From: Pacificibacter marinus
Lineage (GTDB): Bacteria > Pseudomonadota > Alphaproteobacteria > Rhodobacterales > Rhodobacteraceae
Reading direction: 5' to 3'
Length of the DNA: 64,000 nucleotides
Assembly: GCF_018860665.1 (NCBI RefSeq)
Contig: NZ_JAHKPK010000017.1
Span: 1 to 64,000, forward strand
The number at the start of each line of letters is the position of its first letter. Position 1 is the first letter of the stretch. This document shows, one piece after another, positions 44,300 through 52,867 of this stretch. A program made the translations under genes and the position numbers. The notes under the pieces are model-generated. The model was not told where the DNA came from. It did no database searches and worked only from the letters and a program-made list of their open reading frames with translations.

Positions 44300-45235
44300 T
44301 TGGGCAAGATTGAGGCAGTTCGCCATTATTGGCACAATCAAAATGGAAAAAGTGTGTGGCATCGTATCACGCACGGCCAGTTTGAAGGGAAATGGGCAGT
44401 GTTGAACCGTGTGGTCGGCGCATTCGTGCGCTCTATTCTCGTCGTGGCGTTGATCGCTATGCCGTCGTTCTTGCTGCCAAACGTGTCTTCTGATTCTGCT
44501 CAAGTTGTTGCACTTGTCGCGCTCTTTGGTGCAGCTCTCACATTTTTCGAATATATTTCCGCCTACCCAGGTTTGGTTGAGTTTCGCGACGCCCCACCGT
44601 TCAATCGGGTGCGGTTCTTGTCACTTTTCGTGACGATTTTGTTGCTGACGACGATTTGCAACGGTATTTCATCTCCCACAATTGTCAGTGAGTTCGTGAC
44701 CGTTGTGGGGGCGTTGATCGGCTATGTTCTTGATTTCCCGTACTCGCCTGTCCGTTTAATGGTGCAGGCTTTGCCCGAAGGTACTGCAGCGAACCATATC
44801 ACTTTGATGCGTGTTTGCGCTGGAGTGTCGTATTTGATCTCGCTTTTGTCGCTGACAATTTTCCTTCTTCTTTTACAGCGTCGCCGATGGCCTTCAAAAG
44901 CAGGATCTTTCAACGTTTGGGTCAACCTTCCGACTTTTGATCCGACGGCTGGCGGCGATGTGGTGGCGCGGCTGAAACGTGACGCACGGGTGAACATTAT
45001 TCTTGGTTTTGCATTGCCGTTTGTGATCCCCACGGTGGTACATTCGGCCTCTAATCTGTTTGGCGCGATGGCAGTGGGGAATTACCAATCGATGATTTGG
45101 CTGGTGGCCGCTTGGGCTTTTTTGCCGTCCTCTTTGTTTATGCGTGGTATTGCGATGGGGCGTGTGGCCAATATGATCGAAGGCAAGCGTCGCCAAACCT
45201 ATGCTGCGGCCGACCTTGATCATATACCGGTGTGA
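44300..45235 (+). CDS. polytopic membrane protein, unknown
   Basis: 311 aa. Start TTG at 44300 with AAGAAGG six bases upstream; there is no ATG near the N-terminus. About eight membrane helices are predicted across the protein (VVGAFVRSILVVALIAMP, FLSLFVTILLLTTIC, VSYLISLLSLTIFLLLL and others), with a charged loop (RRRWPSKAGSFNVWVNL) in the middle. No family is recognised. It is translationally coupled to the secreted EEP protein that follows (GTGA overlap), so a common envelope function is likely. Confidence 0.65.
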   Translation: MGKIEAVRHYWHNQNGKSVWHRITHGQFEGKWAVLNRVVGAFVRSILVVALIAMPSFLLPNVSSDSAQVVALVALFGAALTFFEYISAYPGLVEFRDAPPFNRVRFLSLFVTILLLTTICNGISSPTIVSEFVTVVGALIGYVLDFPYSPVRLMVQALPEGTAANHITLMRVCAGVSYLISLLSLTIFLLLLQRRRWPSKAGSFNVWVNLPTFDPTAGGDVVARLKRDARVNIILGFALPFVIPTVVHSASNLFGAMAVGNYQSMIWLVAAWAFLPSSLFMRGIAMGRVANMIEGKRRQTYAAADLDHIPV

Positions 45236-46296
45236 TTCGCGCTGGGCTGATAAGTCTTTTTTGTTTTTGCCCCTTTGTCGTGGCCGCACAAGACATGCTG
45301 CGGATCGCGACTTGGAATGCTGAGCTATCGCGCACAGGACCGGGTGTTTTACTGCGTGATATTTTGTCGGGCGAGGATGCCGAAGTACTGTTCGCTGTCG
45401 ATCATATTTTGAAAACAACACCTGATGTTTTGGTGCTCACTGGGATCGATACAGATTTTGAGGGGCATACGGCGCGCGCCTTGGCCGTAGCGTTGACCCA
45501 AGCTGGGGTTGCCTATCCATATGTGTTCTCCGGCATTAGCAATGCGGGTTTGTTCACGGGGCGTGACCTCGATAAAGATGGGCGCTTGGGGCAAGCCAAA
45601 GATGCGCAGTCTTATGGCGACTTTCACGGACAGGGCGGCCTCGCCGTTCTGTCGCGCTTGCCGATCGCAGCCGACGACATCATAGATTTTTCAACGTTGC
45701 TATGGCGTGACGTACCGGACGTGCGCTTGCCTGACAATTTCTATGATGCGGGCGATTTGGATGTGTTGCGGTTGTCTTCGACAAATCACTGGAATGTGCC
45801 TGTCATGTGGGGTGAGACTTCCATTCATATGTTGGCGTTTTATGCTACGACGCCTGCATTTGACGGAGACGAGGACCGTAACGGTCTGCGCAATGCTGAT
45901 GAGGTTGCGCTTTGGCGCCACTATTTGGATGGAAGGCTCGATACGCCCGCTCCAGATATACCTTTTGTCGTGATCGGTGATGCCAATTTGGATCCGCAGG
46001 ATGGAGAAGGGCGCATTGAAGAGATGCAGGCGCTTTTAACCGACCCAAGACTACAAGACCCACAACCGCGTTCAGCATATGCCAAAAGCATCGCCAATGA
46101 GACACATACTGGCGATGCCGCATTTGACACGGCCGATTGGGACGACCCTATGCCTGGAAATTTGCGCGTTGACTATGTGTTGCCCTCCGCCGATCTCAAG
46201 GTGATCGACGCAGGGGTGTCATGGTCATCGGCTTCAAACAGTGATGGCGCTTTGTTTCGGCACGGCCTTGTTTGGGTCGATATTGCACGGCAATGA
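45232..46296 (+). CDS. secreted endonuclease/exonuclease/phosphatase-family protein
   Basis: 354 aa with GTG start at 45232 overlapping the previous stop. Signal peptide (LISLFCFCPFVVAAQ) followed by an EEP fold: ATWNAELSRTG at the N-terminus (Asn ligand), later VIGDANLDPQDG (Asp-Asn) and a C-terminal GLVWVD strand. The family includes phosphodiesterases and nucleases; the terminal SDH motif is not seen clearly (FRHGLVWVD has the His). The substrate is unknown. Its 3' end overlaps the converging SDR gene by 63 nt. Confidence 0.75.
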   Translation: MIRAGLISLFCFCPFVVAAQDMLRIATWNAELSRTGPGVLLRDILSGEDAEVLFAVDHILKTTPDVLVLTGIDTDFEGHTARALAVALTQAGVAYPYVFSGISNAGLFTGRDLDKDGRLGQAKDAQSYGDFHGQGGLAVLSRLPIAADDIIDFSTLLWRDVPDVRLPDNFYDAGDLDVLRLSSTNHWNVPVMWGETSIHMLAFYATTPAFDGDEDRNGLRNADEVALWRHYLDGRLDTPAPDIPFVVIGDANLDPQDGEGRIEEMQALLTDPRLQDPQPRSAYAKSIANETHTGDAAFDTADWDDPMPGNLRVDYVLPSADLKVIDAGVSWSSASNSDGALFRHGLVWVDIARQ

Positions 46297-47142
46297 CGCA
46301 CGCATAACGGTGCTTAGATCAGTGCGTTCAAAATCGGGCACAAGGCGATTAAATTTATCTGTGCCAAGTTCATGAGGCACATCCCAAAGATAGCGCATCT
46401 CGGACAATTCGCGTGCCAATTCCCAAAATGGAGAGGTCAATTTCAAGGCCCACCATGGAAATTTCGAAATATGCAAAGGATGCCCCAAAGCCTGTTCAAG
46501 TTCGGCCTTTAAGTCTTGAAGCGTAAAGTTATAGCCGCCAAAGGTGATGTCTTCAAACTGACCTAGCGCATCACGTTTTTCTGCAAGTAGCACGGCGGCA
46601 CGCGCCCAGTCTGGCAAATAGCAATAGGCGTGCATCGTGGTGCTTTCACCTGGCAAGGTGATCTTGCCTTTGCGAATGTCTTTCAACACCACCAATCGCA
46701 TCACATCATCACCGCCATCTTGCGGAGTGATAAAGTCACCACCGCGCAGTAGAATTGTTTGGACGCCTGATGCCTCGTAACTGCGTTCTAGGATTTCCCT
46801 GATCTTGCCTTTGCGTGTCTGTGGTCGGTGGGGTGTTGTTTCATCCCATGTGCCAGCGGAGTTGCCGAAATTATAGACATTCGCGGGAATGATTACAGTG
46901 GCGCCTGTGATGGTTGCAGCCTCTATAACTTGCTGTGTGATGCGCGGAATGATGTCTGCCCAATTGTGATAGTCGGGTGGATTCAGTCCATTGACGATGA
47001 CATCAGCGCCTGTGGCTTGTGCAGGCATATTTCCAAGTTTGCGATCATACAGGCGGACGTTCCAGCCTGCTTGGCTAAAGGCGTCTTTTGCGTGGCGTCC
47101 AACTTTTCCGCGGGCACCAAGGATGAGGACTGTTTGCGTCAT
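46234..47142 (-). CDS. NAD(P)-dependent epimerase/reductase (SDR family)
   Basis: 302 aa. Rossmann signature LILGARGKVGRH at the N-terminus (GxxGxxG variant GARGKVG). The catalytic Tyr region appears as IPANVYNFG. Atypical extended SDR, substrate unknown. It is divergent from a LysR-type gene with 92 bp between starts, which is the classic arrangement for a regulator and its target. Its 3' end overlaps the converging EEP gene by 63 nt, so both genes share that DNA in opposite frames. Confidence 0.8.
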   Translation of the reverse strand: MTQTVLILGARGKVGRHAKDAFSQAGWNVRLYDRKLGNMPAQATGADVIVNGLNPPDYHNWADIIPRITQQVIEAATITGATVIIPANVYNFGNSAGTWDETTPHRPQTRKGKIREILERSYEASGVQTILLRGGDFITPQDGGDDVMRLVVLKDIRKGKITLPGESTTMHAYCYLPDWARAAVLLAEKRDALGQFEDITFGGYNFTLQDLKAELEQALGHPLHISKFPWWALKLTSPFWELARELSEMRYLWDVPHELGTDKFNRLVPDFERTDLSTVMRASLPCNIDPNKAVPKQSAITV

Positions 47143-47206
47143 GTGTGTCTCCGTGTTTGGGATTTAACACCACATTGCTTGTTCTTATGTGAATTGAAAT
47201 TGCATT

Positions 47207-47236
47207 GAATCTTATATTCGGTATTCATATATGAAT
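47207..47236. promoter_or_regulatory. candidate LysR operator dyads
   Basis: Two palindromes lie between the divergent starts: GAAT-CTTAT-ATTC (47207-47219) and the perfect ATTCATATATGAAT (47223-47236), which overlaps the LysR start codon. They are plausible sites for autoregulation and for control of the divergent SDR gene. The AT-rich segment upstream also shows related GAATTGAAATTGCATTGAAT words. Confidence 0.45.
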
Positions 47237-48122
47237 GGATAATCGCCTTGCCTCACTTGATTGGACGCTCATACGTGCCTTTGTTGCTGTCGCGCAGGGT
47301 GGCTCGCTGTCGGCCGCTGCGCGTGATTTGCACTGCAGTCAGCCAACAATCGGGCGACAAATCCAAAGCCTGCAAGACGCCCTTGGAGTGATCTTATTTT
47401 TGCGACGTCCAAAAGGTATGGTGCTGACCGCTGATGGCGAGCGGCTGTTGCCTTTTGCGCAGCAGATGATGGAGGCTGCGGGGCGGTTTTCTATGGCGGC
47501 CACTGGTGCTGACACGCAGAAAGCGGGCACGGTGCGCCTGACCGCATCTGTGTTTGTTGCGCATTACGTTTTGCCCAGAATATTGGCTGAGCTGCGTCAG
47601 AAGGAACCGCTTATTCAAATCGAACTTGTGCCTTCGGATGCCTCTGAAAATCTGTTGTATCGTGATGCAGATATTGCCTTACGCATGTATCGACCAAGCC
47701 AGCTTGATATCGTTGCGCGTCATTTGTCGGATATCGAAATCGGCATTTTTGCGGCCAAATCTTACATTGATCGTCGTGGTTGTCCCGACGACCCAAAGGA
47801 TCTTTTAGCGCATGATGTGATTGGCTATGACCGTAATGATTTGATCATTCGCGCTATGAGGCAATTTGGTTGGGATGTGTCCCCAAATGACTTTGCGCTG
47901 CGCTGTGATGATCAATCGGCGTACTGGGAGTTGGTGCGCGCGGGGTGCGGTATCGGATTTGGGCAGGCCTTGGTGGCGCAAAGCGATCCTAATCTGGTGC
48001 GTCTGTTTGATAACTTACCTATTCCAACGCTGTCGCTTTGGATCGCGGCCCCCAAAGCCGTGCGCCACACACATCGGGTTGCGGCGGTTTGGGATCATTT
48101 GGCTTCAAGTTTGAGCGGATAA
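47235..48122 (+). CDS. LysR-type transcriptional regulator
   Basis: 295 aa. N-terminal winged helix-turn-helix (about 10-70: LIRAFVAVAQGGSLSAAAR then HCSQPTIGRQIQSLQDALG) and a C-terminal effector domain (about 95-295). The ATG at 47235 sits inside a perfect palindrome, so the protein may repress its own translation start or transcription. The co-inducer is unknown. The obvious target is the divergent SDR-family gene 92 bp away. Confidence 0.9.
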   Translation: MDNRLASLDWTLIRAFVAVAQGGSLSAAARDLHCSQPTIGRQIQSLQDALGVILFLRRPKGMVLTADGERLLPFAQQMMEAAGRFSMAATGADTQKAGTVRLTASVFVAHYVLPRILAELRQKEPLIQIELVPSDASENLLYRDADIALRMYRPSQLDIVARHLSDIEIGIFAAKSYIDRRGCPDDPKDLLAHDVIGYDRNDLIIRAMRQFGWDVSPNDFALRCDDQSAYWELVRAGCGIGFGQALVAQSDPNLVRLFDNLPIPTLSLWIAAPKAVRHTHRVAAVWDHLASSLSG

Positions 48123-48195
48123 AAAGGCCGTTCCTTGACCTTCGTCGCGTCGTCGGGTAGGCGAAACCAACGCTTAAACACAAGGAAAATGCGAT

Positions 48196-49299
48196 ATGAG
48201 CACGCCATCTCTTCTTATTCTGCCCGGTGACGGTATTGGCCCCGAAGTGATGGCCGAAGTCGTCAAAGTCATCGACTGGTTTGGTGACAAACGCGGTCTA
48301 AAATTTGACGTGTCTCACGATCTTGTTGGCGGTGCTGCCTATGATGCGCACGGTGCACCTATTTCCGATGCGACCATGGAAAAAGCACAAAGCGTTGATG
48401 CCGTTTTGCTTGGTGCTGTTGGTGGTCCGAAATACGACGATCTTGATTTTTCCGTCAAACCTGAGCGCGGCCTTTTGCGCTTGCGTAAAGAAATGGATCT
48501 GTTTGCAAACCTGCGCCCTGCGCAGTGTTTCGACGCTTTGGCTGACTTTTCGTCATTGAAAAAAGACATCGTTGCCGGTCTCGATATCATGATCGTACGC
48601 GAATTGACTTCTGGCATCTACTTTGGTGAGCCACGTGGTATCTTCACAGAAAACAACGAACGCGTAGGCATCAACACACAGCGATACACTGAAAGCGAAA
48701 TCGAACGTGCCGCGCGTGCTGCATTTGAATTGGCCATGAAACGTGACAAGCGTTTGTGTTCTATGGAAAAAGCCAACGTGATGGAATCCGGTATCTTGTG
48801 GCGCGATGTCGTCAACGAAGTTGCTGTGGATTACCCGGAAGTTGAAGTGTCACATATGTATGCCGACAACGGCGCGATGCAATTGGTGCGCGCCCCTAAA
48901 CAGTTCGACGTTATCGTGACCGACAACCTGTTCGGCGATATCTTGTCTGATTGTGCTGCGATGTTGACCGGCTCTCTGGGCATGTTGCCATCCGCGTCTT
49001 TGGGTCTGCCGATGGCCAATGGTCGCCCGAAAGCGATGTACGAACCCGTACACGGTTCAGCGCCTGACATCGCAGGCCAAGGGAAAGCCAACCCAATCGC
49101 ATGTGTGCTCTCATTCGCGATGGCTTTGCGCTACTCGTTTGATCAAGGCGATGAAGCGACACGTCTGGAAAAGGCGATTGAAACTGTTTTGGCGAATGGC
49201 GCACGCACTGCTGACTTGCTCGGCGAAGAAGGCGTAACCGCTGTATCCACAACTGAAATGGGCGATAAAATCATCGAGGCGCTGACAGCGAGCCTGTAA
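48196..49299 (+). CDS. leuB: 3-isopropylmalate dehydrogenase
   Basis: Oxidative decarboxylation of 3-isopropylmalate to 2-oxoisocaproate, NAD+ dependent. 367 aa. The family start is [14 protein letters not shown]. Active-site segments are [12 protein letters not shown] and [12 protein letters not shown], and NAD binding is by [20 protein letters not shown] precedes the ATG. It is separated from leuCD by an unrelated set of genes, a common split in Rhodobacterales. Ends at a strong terminator. Confidence 0.97.
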   Translation: MSTPSLLILPGDGIGPEVMAEVVKVIDWFGDKRGLKFDVSHDLVGGAAYDAHGAPISDATMEKAQSVDAVLLGAVGGPKYDDLDFSVKPERGLLRLRKEMDLFANLRPAQCFDALADFSSLKKDIVAGLDIMIVRELTSGIYFGEPRGIFTENNERVGINTQRYTESEIERAARAAFELAMKRDKRLCSMEKANVMESGILWRDVVNEVAVDYPEVEVSHMYADNGAMQLVRAPKQFDVIVTDNLFGDILSDCAAMLTGSLGMLPSASLGLPMANGRPKAMYEPVHGSAPDIAGQGKANPIACVLSFAMALRYSFDQGDEATRLEKAIETVLANGARTADLLGEEGVTAVSTTEMGDKIIEALTASL

Positions 49300-49320
49300 A
49301 TCAATCGATAGTATTTCAAG

Positions 49321-49352
49321 CCGAGGCATTGGAAACGATGCCTCGGTTTTTT
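49321..49352 (+). terminator. intrinsic terminator of leuB
   Basis: CCGAGGCAT (49321-49329) pairs with ATGCCTCGG (49338-49346) and is followed by TTTTTT. It is 21 bp past the leuB stop. Confidence 0.95.
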
Positions 49353-49371
49353 GGTGCCAGACAAATCGTTG

Positions 49372-49671
49372 TCAGTCGAAAATGTCAAAGATGTCCTCGG
49401 CCACATCCATCAGCCGATAGGCGATAGATTTCTTTCTCTTGCGCGATTTGTTCCGGTCCTTAGACTTTTCCTTGCTGCGCTTTGGCTTGGCTTTATGCGT
49501 GCCTTGCACAGTAAAGGGGTCGATCACGTGATCCGTGCGCAAGGATTTCATTCGCCGCAAAGGCGCGCCACATGACGTGCATTGCAGCTCGTGTCGCGTT
49601 TTTCCAGCAAGTGTTAAAACAGTATGCGTGCCACAGTAGCAGCAGGTGGCGGATTTATGGGCGTTTTTCAT
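49372..49671 (-). CDS. zinc-ribbon hypothetical protein
   Basis: 99 aa. Two cysteine pairs, CCYCGTH and CTSCGAP, form a zinc ribbon. The middle is strongly basic and low complexity (KAKPKRSKEKSKDRNKSR), and the C-terminus is hydrophobic/acidic (MDVAEDIFDIFD). A nucleic-acid contact is plausible but unproven. It is convergent with leuB beyond its terminator. Similar short proteins occur in related bacteria, though no named family is recognised. Confidence 0.65.
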   Translation of the reverse strand: MKNAHKSATCCYCGTHTVLTLAGKTRHELQCTSCGAPLRRMKSLRTDHVIDPFTVQGTHKAKPKRSKEKSKDRNKSRKRKKSIAYRLMDVAEDIFDIFD

Positions 49672-49776
49672 ATGTTATATTTGGGACGCTATAGCTGCCT
49701 CGACAAGTGCAAAAAGTATGGGTACCAAACTGATGACACCATCGGTTACCGCTAACAAAAAACGGAAAGACAGCTC

Positions 49777-50721
49777 ATGAATATATCCGGCGCATTTTAC
49801 GCTTTGTTCGCATTCGCAGTTTTTGCGACCCATGACGCTGTGATCAAGTATCTTGGCGTATCTTATTCGCCTTTTCAGATGATCTTTTTCTCAACGATGT
49901 TTTCCTTTCCGCTTGTCACTTTTATGCTGATGCGTGACACGGCATCGGGTCACTTGCGCCCTGTGCATCCTTGGTGGACAGCGCTGAGAACTATGTGCTC
50001 AACCATCAATGTCATGTGCGCGTTCTATGCGTTCACGGTATTGCCGTTGGCCCAAGTCTACGCCATTCTTTTTGCAACGCCGCTGTTGATCACGATGATG
50101 TCTATTCCAGTTTTGGGAGAGCGTGTTGGCCCGCACCGCTGGGGTGCTGTCGTTGTTGGTCTTATCGGGGTATTCGTTGTGCTGCGGCCCGGTTCGACAG
50201 AGTTTACACTCGGGCATGCTGCCGCTTTGACCTGTGCCTGTCTTGGCGGGTTGGCGTCGATTATCGTGCGCAAAGTCGGGCGTGAAGAGCGCACCGTTGT
50301 GTTGATGCTGTATCCTATGGTTGCGAACTTTATCATCATGGGGACGCTGATGGTGTTTACGTACAAGCCGTTGCCGATCAACGACCTTGGCGGTATTGGT
50401 GCTATCTCTGTCCTCGGGTTCACGGGGGGCGTGTTTTTGATCGTCGCGTATAAGGCGTCTGAGGCTGCTATAGTTGCGCCGATGCAGTATTCTCAGATTA
50501 TCTGGGCAACGATTTTCGGTTCGCTGTTCTTTGGTGAGTCCATTGATTTGGTCACAATTCTTGGCGCAAGTATCATCATCATGTCTGGTCTTTATATCGT
50601 GTTCCGAGAATCGCAAAGCGGGACGTCGAAAAATACTCCTGTATTGCGTACGCGCTCACGTGCCTCATCGGCCGCGTCGTTTCGGATTTCGCCATTCTTG
50701 CGTCGCAATAAACCAAAATAA
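49777..50721 (+). CDS. EamA/DMT-family transporter
   Basis: 314 aa with about ten membrane helices in two EamA repeats. Typical elements are ATHDAVIKYLGVSY near the start, LPLAQVYAILFATPLLIT and PVLGERVGPHRWGAV in the first repeat, and the matching APMQYSQIIWATIFGSLFFGE-type segment in the second. Probably exports a metabolite; substrate not determinable. GGAAAG precedes the ATG. Inner membrane. It lies directly upstream of the fds operon on the same strand, but with its own transcription expected. Confidence 0.85.
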   Translation: MNISGAFYALFAFAVFATHDAVIKYLGVSYSPFQMIFFSTMFSFPLVTFMLMRDTASGHLRPVHPWWTALRTMCSTINVMCAFYAFTVLPLAQVYAILFATPLLITMMSIPVLGERVGPHRWGAVVVGLIGVFVVLRPGSTEFTLGHAAALTCACLGGLASIIVRKVGREERTVVLMLYPMVANFIIMGTLMVFTYKPLPINDLGGIGAISVLGFTGGVFLIVAYKASEAAIVAPMQYSQIIWATIFGSLFFGESIDLVTILGASIIIMSGLYIVFRESQSGTSKNTPVLRTRSRASSAASFRISPFLRRNKPK

Positions 50722-50876
50722 AGTACATTGCAGCGCTAACATGTTTCGTTGCGCACAGGATAGACCGCGCACCTTGCAACAAATGCACAACTGGGCGTGC
50801 GTAGGGTCACAAAATTGCTTGTTGAATTTAAGCCTGCGATTATGGTCTATTTGTGCAACTGTACAAAGGACATGCG

Positions 50877-51353
50877 ATGCGCCACCCTCATGAAACGCCC
50901 AACGATGCGGCGATCCTTGACGTCATTACGACACAGCTTTCGCTGGAAGGTCCGCTTTTGCCCATGCTTCATGCCTTGCAAGAGACTTTCGATCATGTGC
51001 CGCAATCGGCTGTCCCCCTTCTTGCGCAAACGCTGAACATCAGTGCCGCAGAAGTGCATGGCGTTGTGTCGTTTTATCATGACTTTAAAGAAGTCCCGTC
51101 TGGTCGCCATATCGTGAAAATTTGCCGTGCTGAAGCCTGTCAAGCTGTCGGGGCCAACGCGCTTGCAGATGCGACACTCGAAAAACTTGGTGTCGCATGG
51201 CACGGCACCACCGCGAACGGCGCTGTAACCATTGAGCCTGTCTATTGTCTTGGTCTTTGCGCTTGCGGACCTGCCGCCATGGTTGATGGTAAAGTTGTGG
51301 GACGTGTGGATACCTCTAAAATGGATCAAATTTTGAGCGAGGTTGGCGCATGA
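50877..51353 (+). CDS. fdsG: NAD-dependent formate dehydrogenase gamma subunit
   Basis: NuoE-like subunit of the soluble molybdenum formate dehydrogenase. 158 aa from the ATG at 50877, with AAAGGA upstream. A [2Fe-2S] cluster is bound by CRAEACQAVGA and CLGLCACGP cysteines. It starts the operon fdsG-fdsB-fdsA-fdhD-fdsD. Inverted copies of TGCACAA/TTGTGCA (50784, 50851) lie just upstream and might be an operator. The stop overlaps the fdsB start by four bases. Confidence 0.92.
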   Translation: MRHPHETPNDAAILDVITTQLSLEGPLLPMLHALQETFDHVPQSAVPLLAQTLNISAAEVHGVVSFYHDFKEVPSGRHIVKICRAEACQAVGANALADATLEKLGVAWHGTTANGAVTIEPVYCLGLCACGPAAMVDGKVVGRVDTSKMDQILSEVGA

Positions 51354-52867
51354 AAATTTACGTTCCTGCAGACAGTGCAGCCAAATCGCTTGGTGCGGAA
51401 GCGGTGGCCGATGCTATCGTGCTTGAGGCCCAAAGCCGTGGATTGGACGTCGAATTGATCCGCAACGGATCACGCGGTATGGTTTGGCTTGAGCCCTTGG
51501 TCGAGATCGACCGGGGTGAGGGGCGCAAAGCCTACGGTCCGATCGAACCTAAAGATGCGGCTGCTGTTTTGGATGACACATTCGCATCACTCGGTGCGGT
51601 TGAAGATATCCCGTTTTTCGCCAAACAAACGCGTTTGACCTTTGCGCGTTGCGGTTTGATCGATCCTTTGAATCTGAACGACTACAAGGCAAATGGCGGG
51701 CTTTTGGGTCTCACGCGTGCCCTGTCCATGACGGGCAAAGACATCGTTTCTGAGGTCACAGACTCTGGTCTGCGTGGACGTGGCGGGGCTGGCTTTCCAA
51801 CAGGTATCAAATGGAACACAGTGCTGGGCGCTGAAGCCGATCAAAAGTACATCGTCTGCAATGCGGATGAAGGCGATAGCGGCACGTTCGCGGATCGTAT
51901 GCTGATGGAAGGTGACCCTTTTTGCCTGATTGAAGGTATGATCATCGCCGGTCTCGCGGTGAACGCCACTAAGGGATACATCTATCTGCGCGCCGAATAT
52001 CCTGACGCCATTGAGGTGATGAACAAAGCCATCGCGATTGCGCAAAGCGCGGGCGTTTTGGGTCAAAACCTGCTAGGGTCAGAGCGTACTTTTGAATTGG
52101 AAGTACGGGTTGGCGCGGGTGCATATGTCTGCGGCGAAGAGACGTCTTTGTTAAATTCGCTTGAGGGTAAGCGCGGCGTCGTGCGCGCCAAACCACCGCT
52201 GCCTGCGCTTGAAGGACTGTTCGGTAAGCCTACGGTTGTAAACAACGTGCTGTCCTTGGCGACGGTTCCTGTGATTTTCGAGCGCGGCGCGGCCTTTTAC
52301 AAAAATTTCGGCATCGGGCGCTCACGCGGTACGACCCCTTTGCAGATCGCGGGCAATGTGGCACGTGGCGGATTGTTCGAAGCCCCCTTTGGTATTCCTT
52401 TGGGCGAACTGGTGAATGATGTTTGTGGTGGTACCGCCTCTGGCAAACCCGTGAAAGCCGTGCAAGTTGGCGGGCCGCTTGGGGCTTATATGCCGCCCTC
52501 TGATTTTGACACATTGATTGGCTACGAAGAATTTGACGCCGCGGGCGGTTTGATCGGTCACGCAGGTGTTGTCGTGTTTGACGAGACCGCTGATATGCTG
52601 TCGATGGCGCGCTTTGCGATGGAGTTTTGCGCCGTAGAAAGTTGTGGTAAATGCACCCCTTGCCGGATCGGATCTGTGCGCGGTGTTGAGACAATCGATC
52701 GTATCGCCGCTGGTGATAGCGCAGCGAAAGAGCTTTTGACCGATCTTTGTGATACGATGCGAGACGGATCACTTTGTGCGCTAGGGGGCTTTACGCCTTA
52801 TCCGGTTATGTCGGCCCTGACGCATTTCCCAGATGATTTTGACCGCAAAGCGGAGGCCGCAGAATGA
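51350..52867 (+). CDS. fdsB: NAD-dependent formate dehydrogenase beta subunit
   Basis: NuoF-like diaphorase subunit carrying FMN, NAD and a [4Fe-4S] cluster. 505 aa, with an N-terminal thioredoxin/NuoE-like extension (about 1-115). FMN/NAD sites: GLRGRGGAGFPTGIKW and NADEGDSGTF. Cluster ligands: ESCGKCTPCRIG. Electrons from formate pass to NAD+ here. The overlap ATGA with fdsG and with fdsA (ATGA) makes a tight operon. Cytoplasmic. Confidence 0.94.
   Translation: MKIYVPADSAAKSLGAEAVADAIVLEAQSRGLDVELIRNGSRGMVWLEPLVEIDRGEGRKAYGPIEPKDAAAVLDDTFASLGAVEDIPFFAKQTRLTFARCGLIDPLNLNDYKANGGLLGLTRALSMTGKDIVSEVTDSGLRGRGGAGFPTGIKWNTVLGAEADQKYIVCNADEGDSGTFADRMLMEGDPFCLIEGMIIAGLAVNATKGYIYLRAEYPDAIEVMNKAIAIAQSAGVLGQNLLGSERTFELEVRVGAGAYVCGEETSLLNSLEGKRGVVRAKPPLPALEGLFGKPTVVNNVLSLATVPVIFERGAAFYKNFGIGRSRGTTPLQIAGNVARGGLFEAPFGIPLGELVNDVCGGTASGKPVKAVQVGGPLGAYMPPSDFDTLIGYEEFDAAGGLIGHAGVVVFDETADMLSMARFAMEFCAVESCGKCTPCRIGSVRGVETIDRIAAGDSAAKELLTDLCDTMRDGSLCALGGFTPYPVMSALTHFPDDFDRKAEAAE

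Noticed and set aside
50784-50857. TGCACAA and TTGTGCA inverted repeat upstream of fdsG as an FdsR operator
   Set aside because: The arms are 60 bp apart and 7 bp long, easily expected by chance, and no fdsR gene is adjacent.
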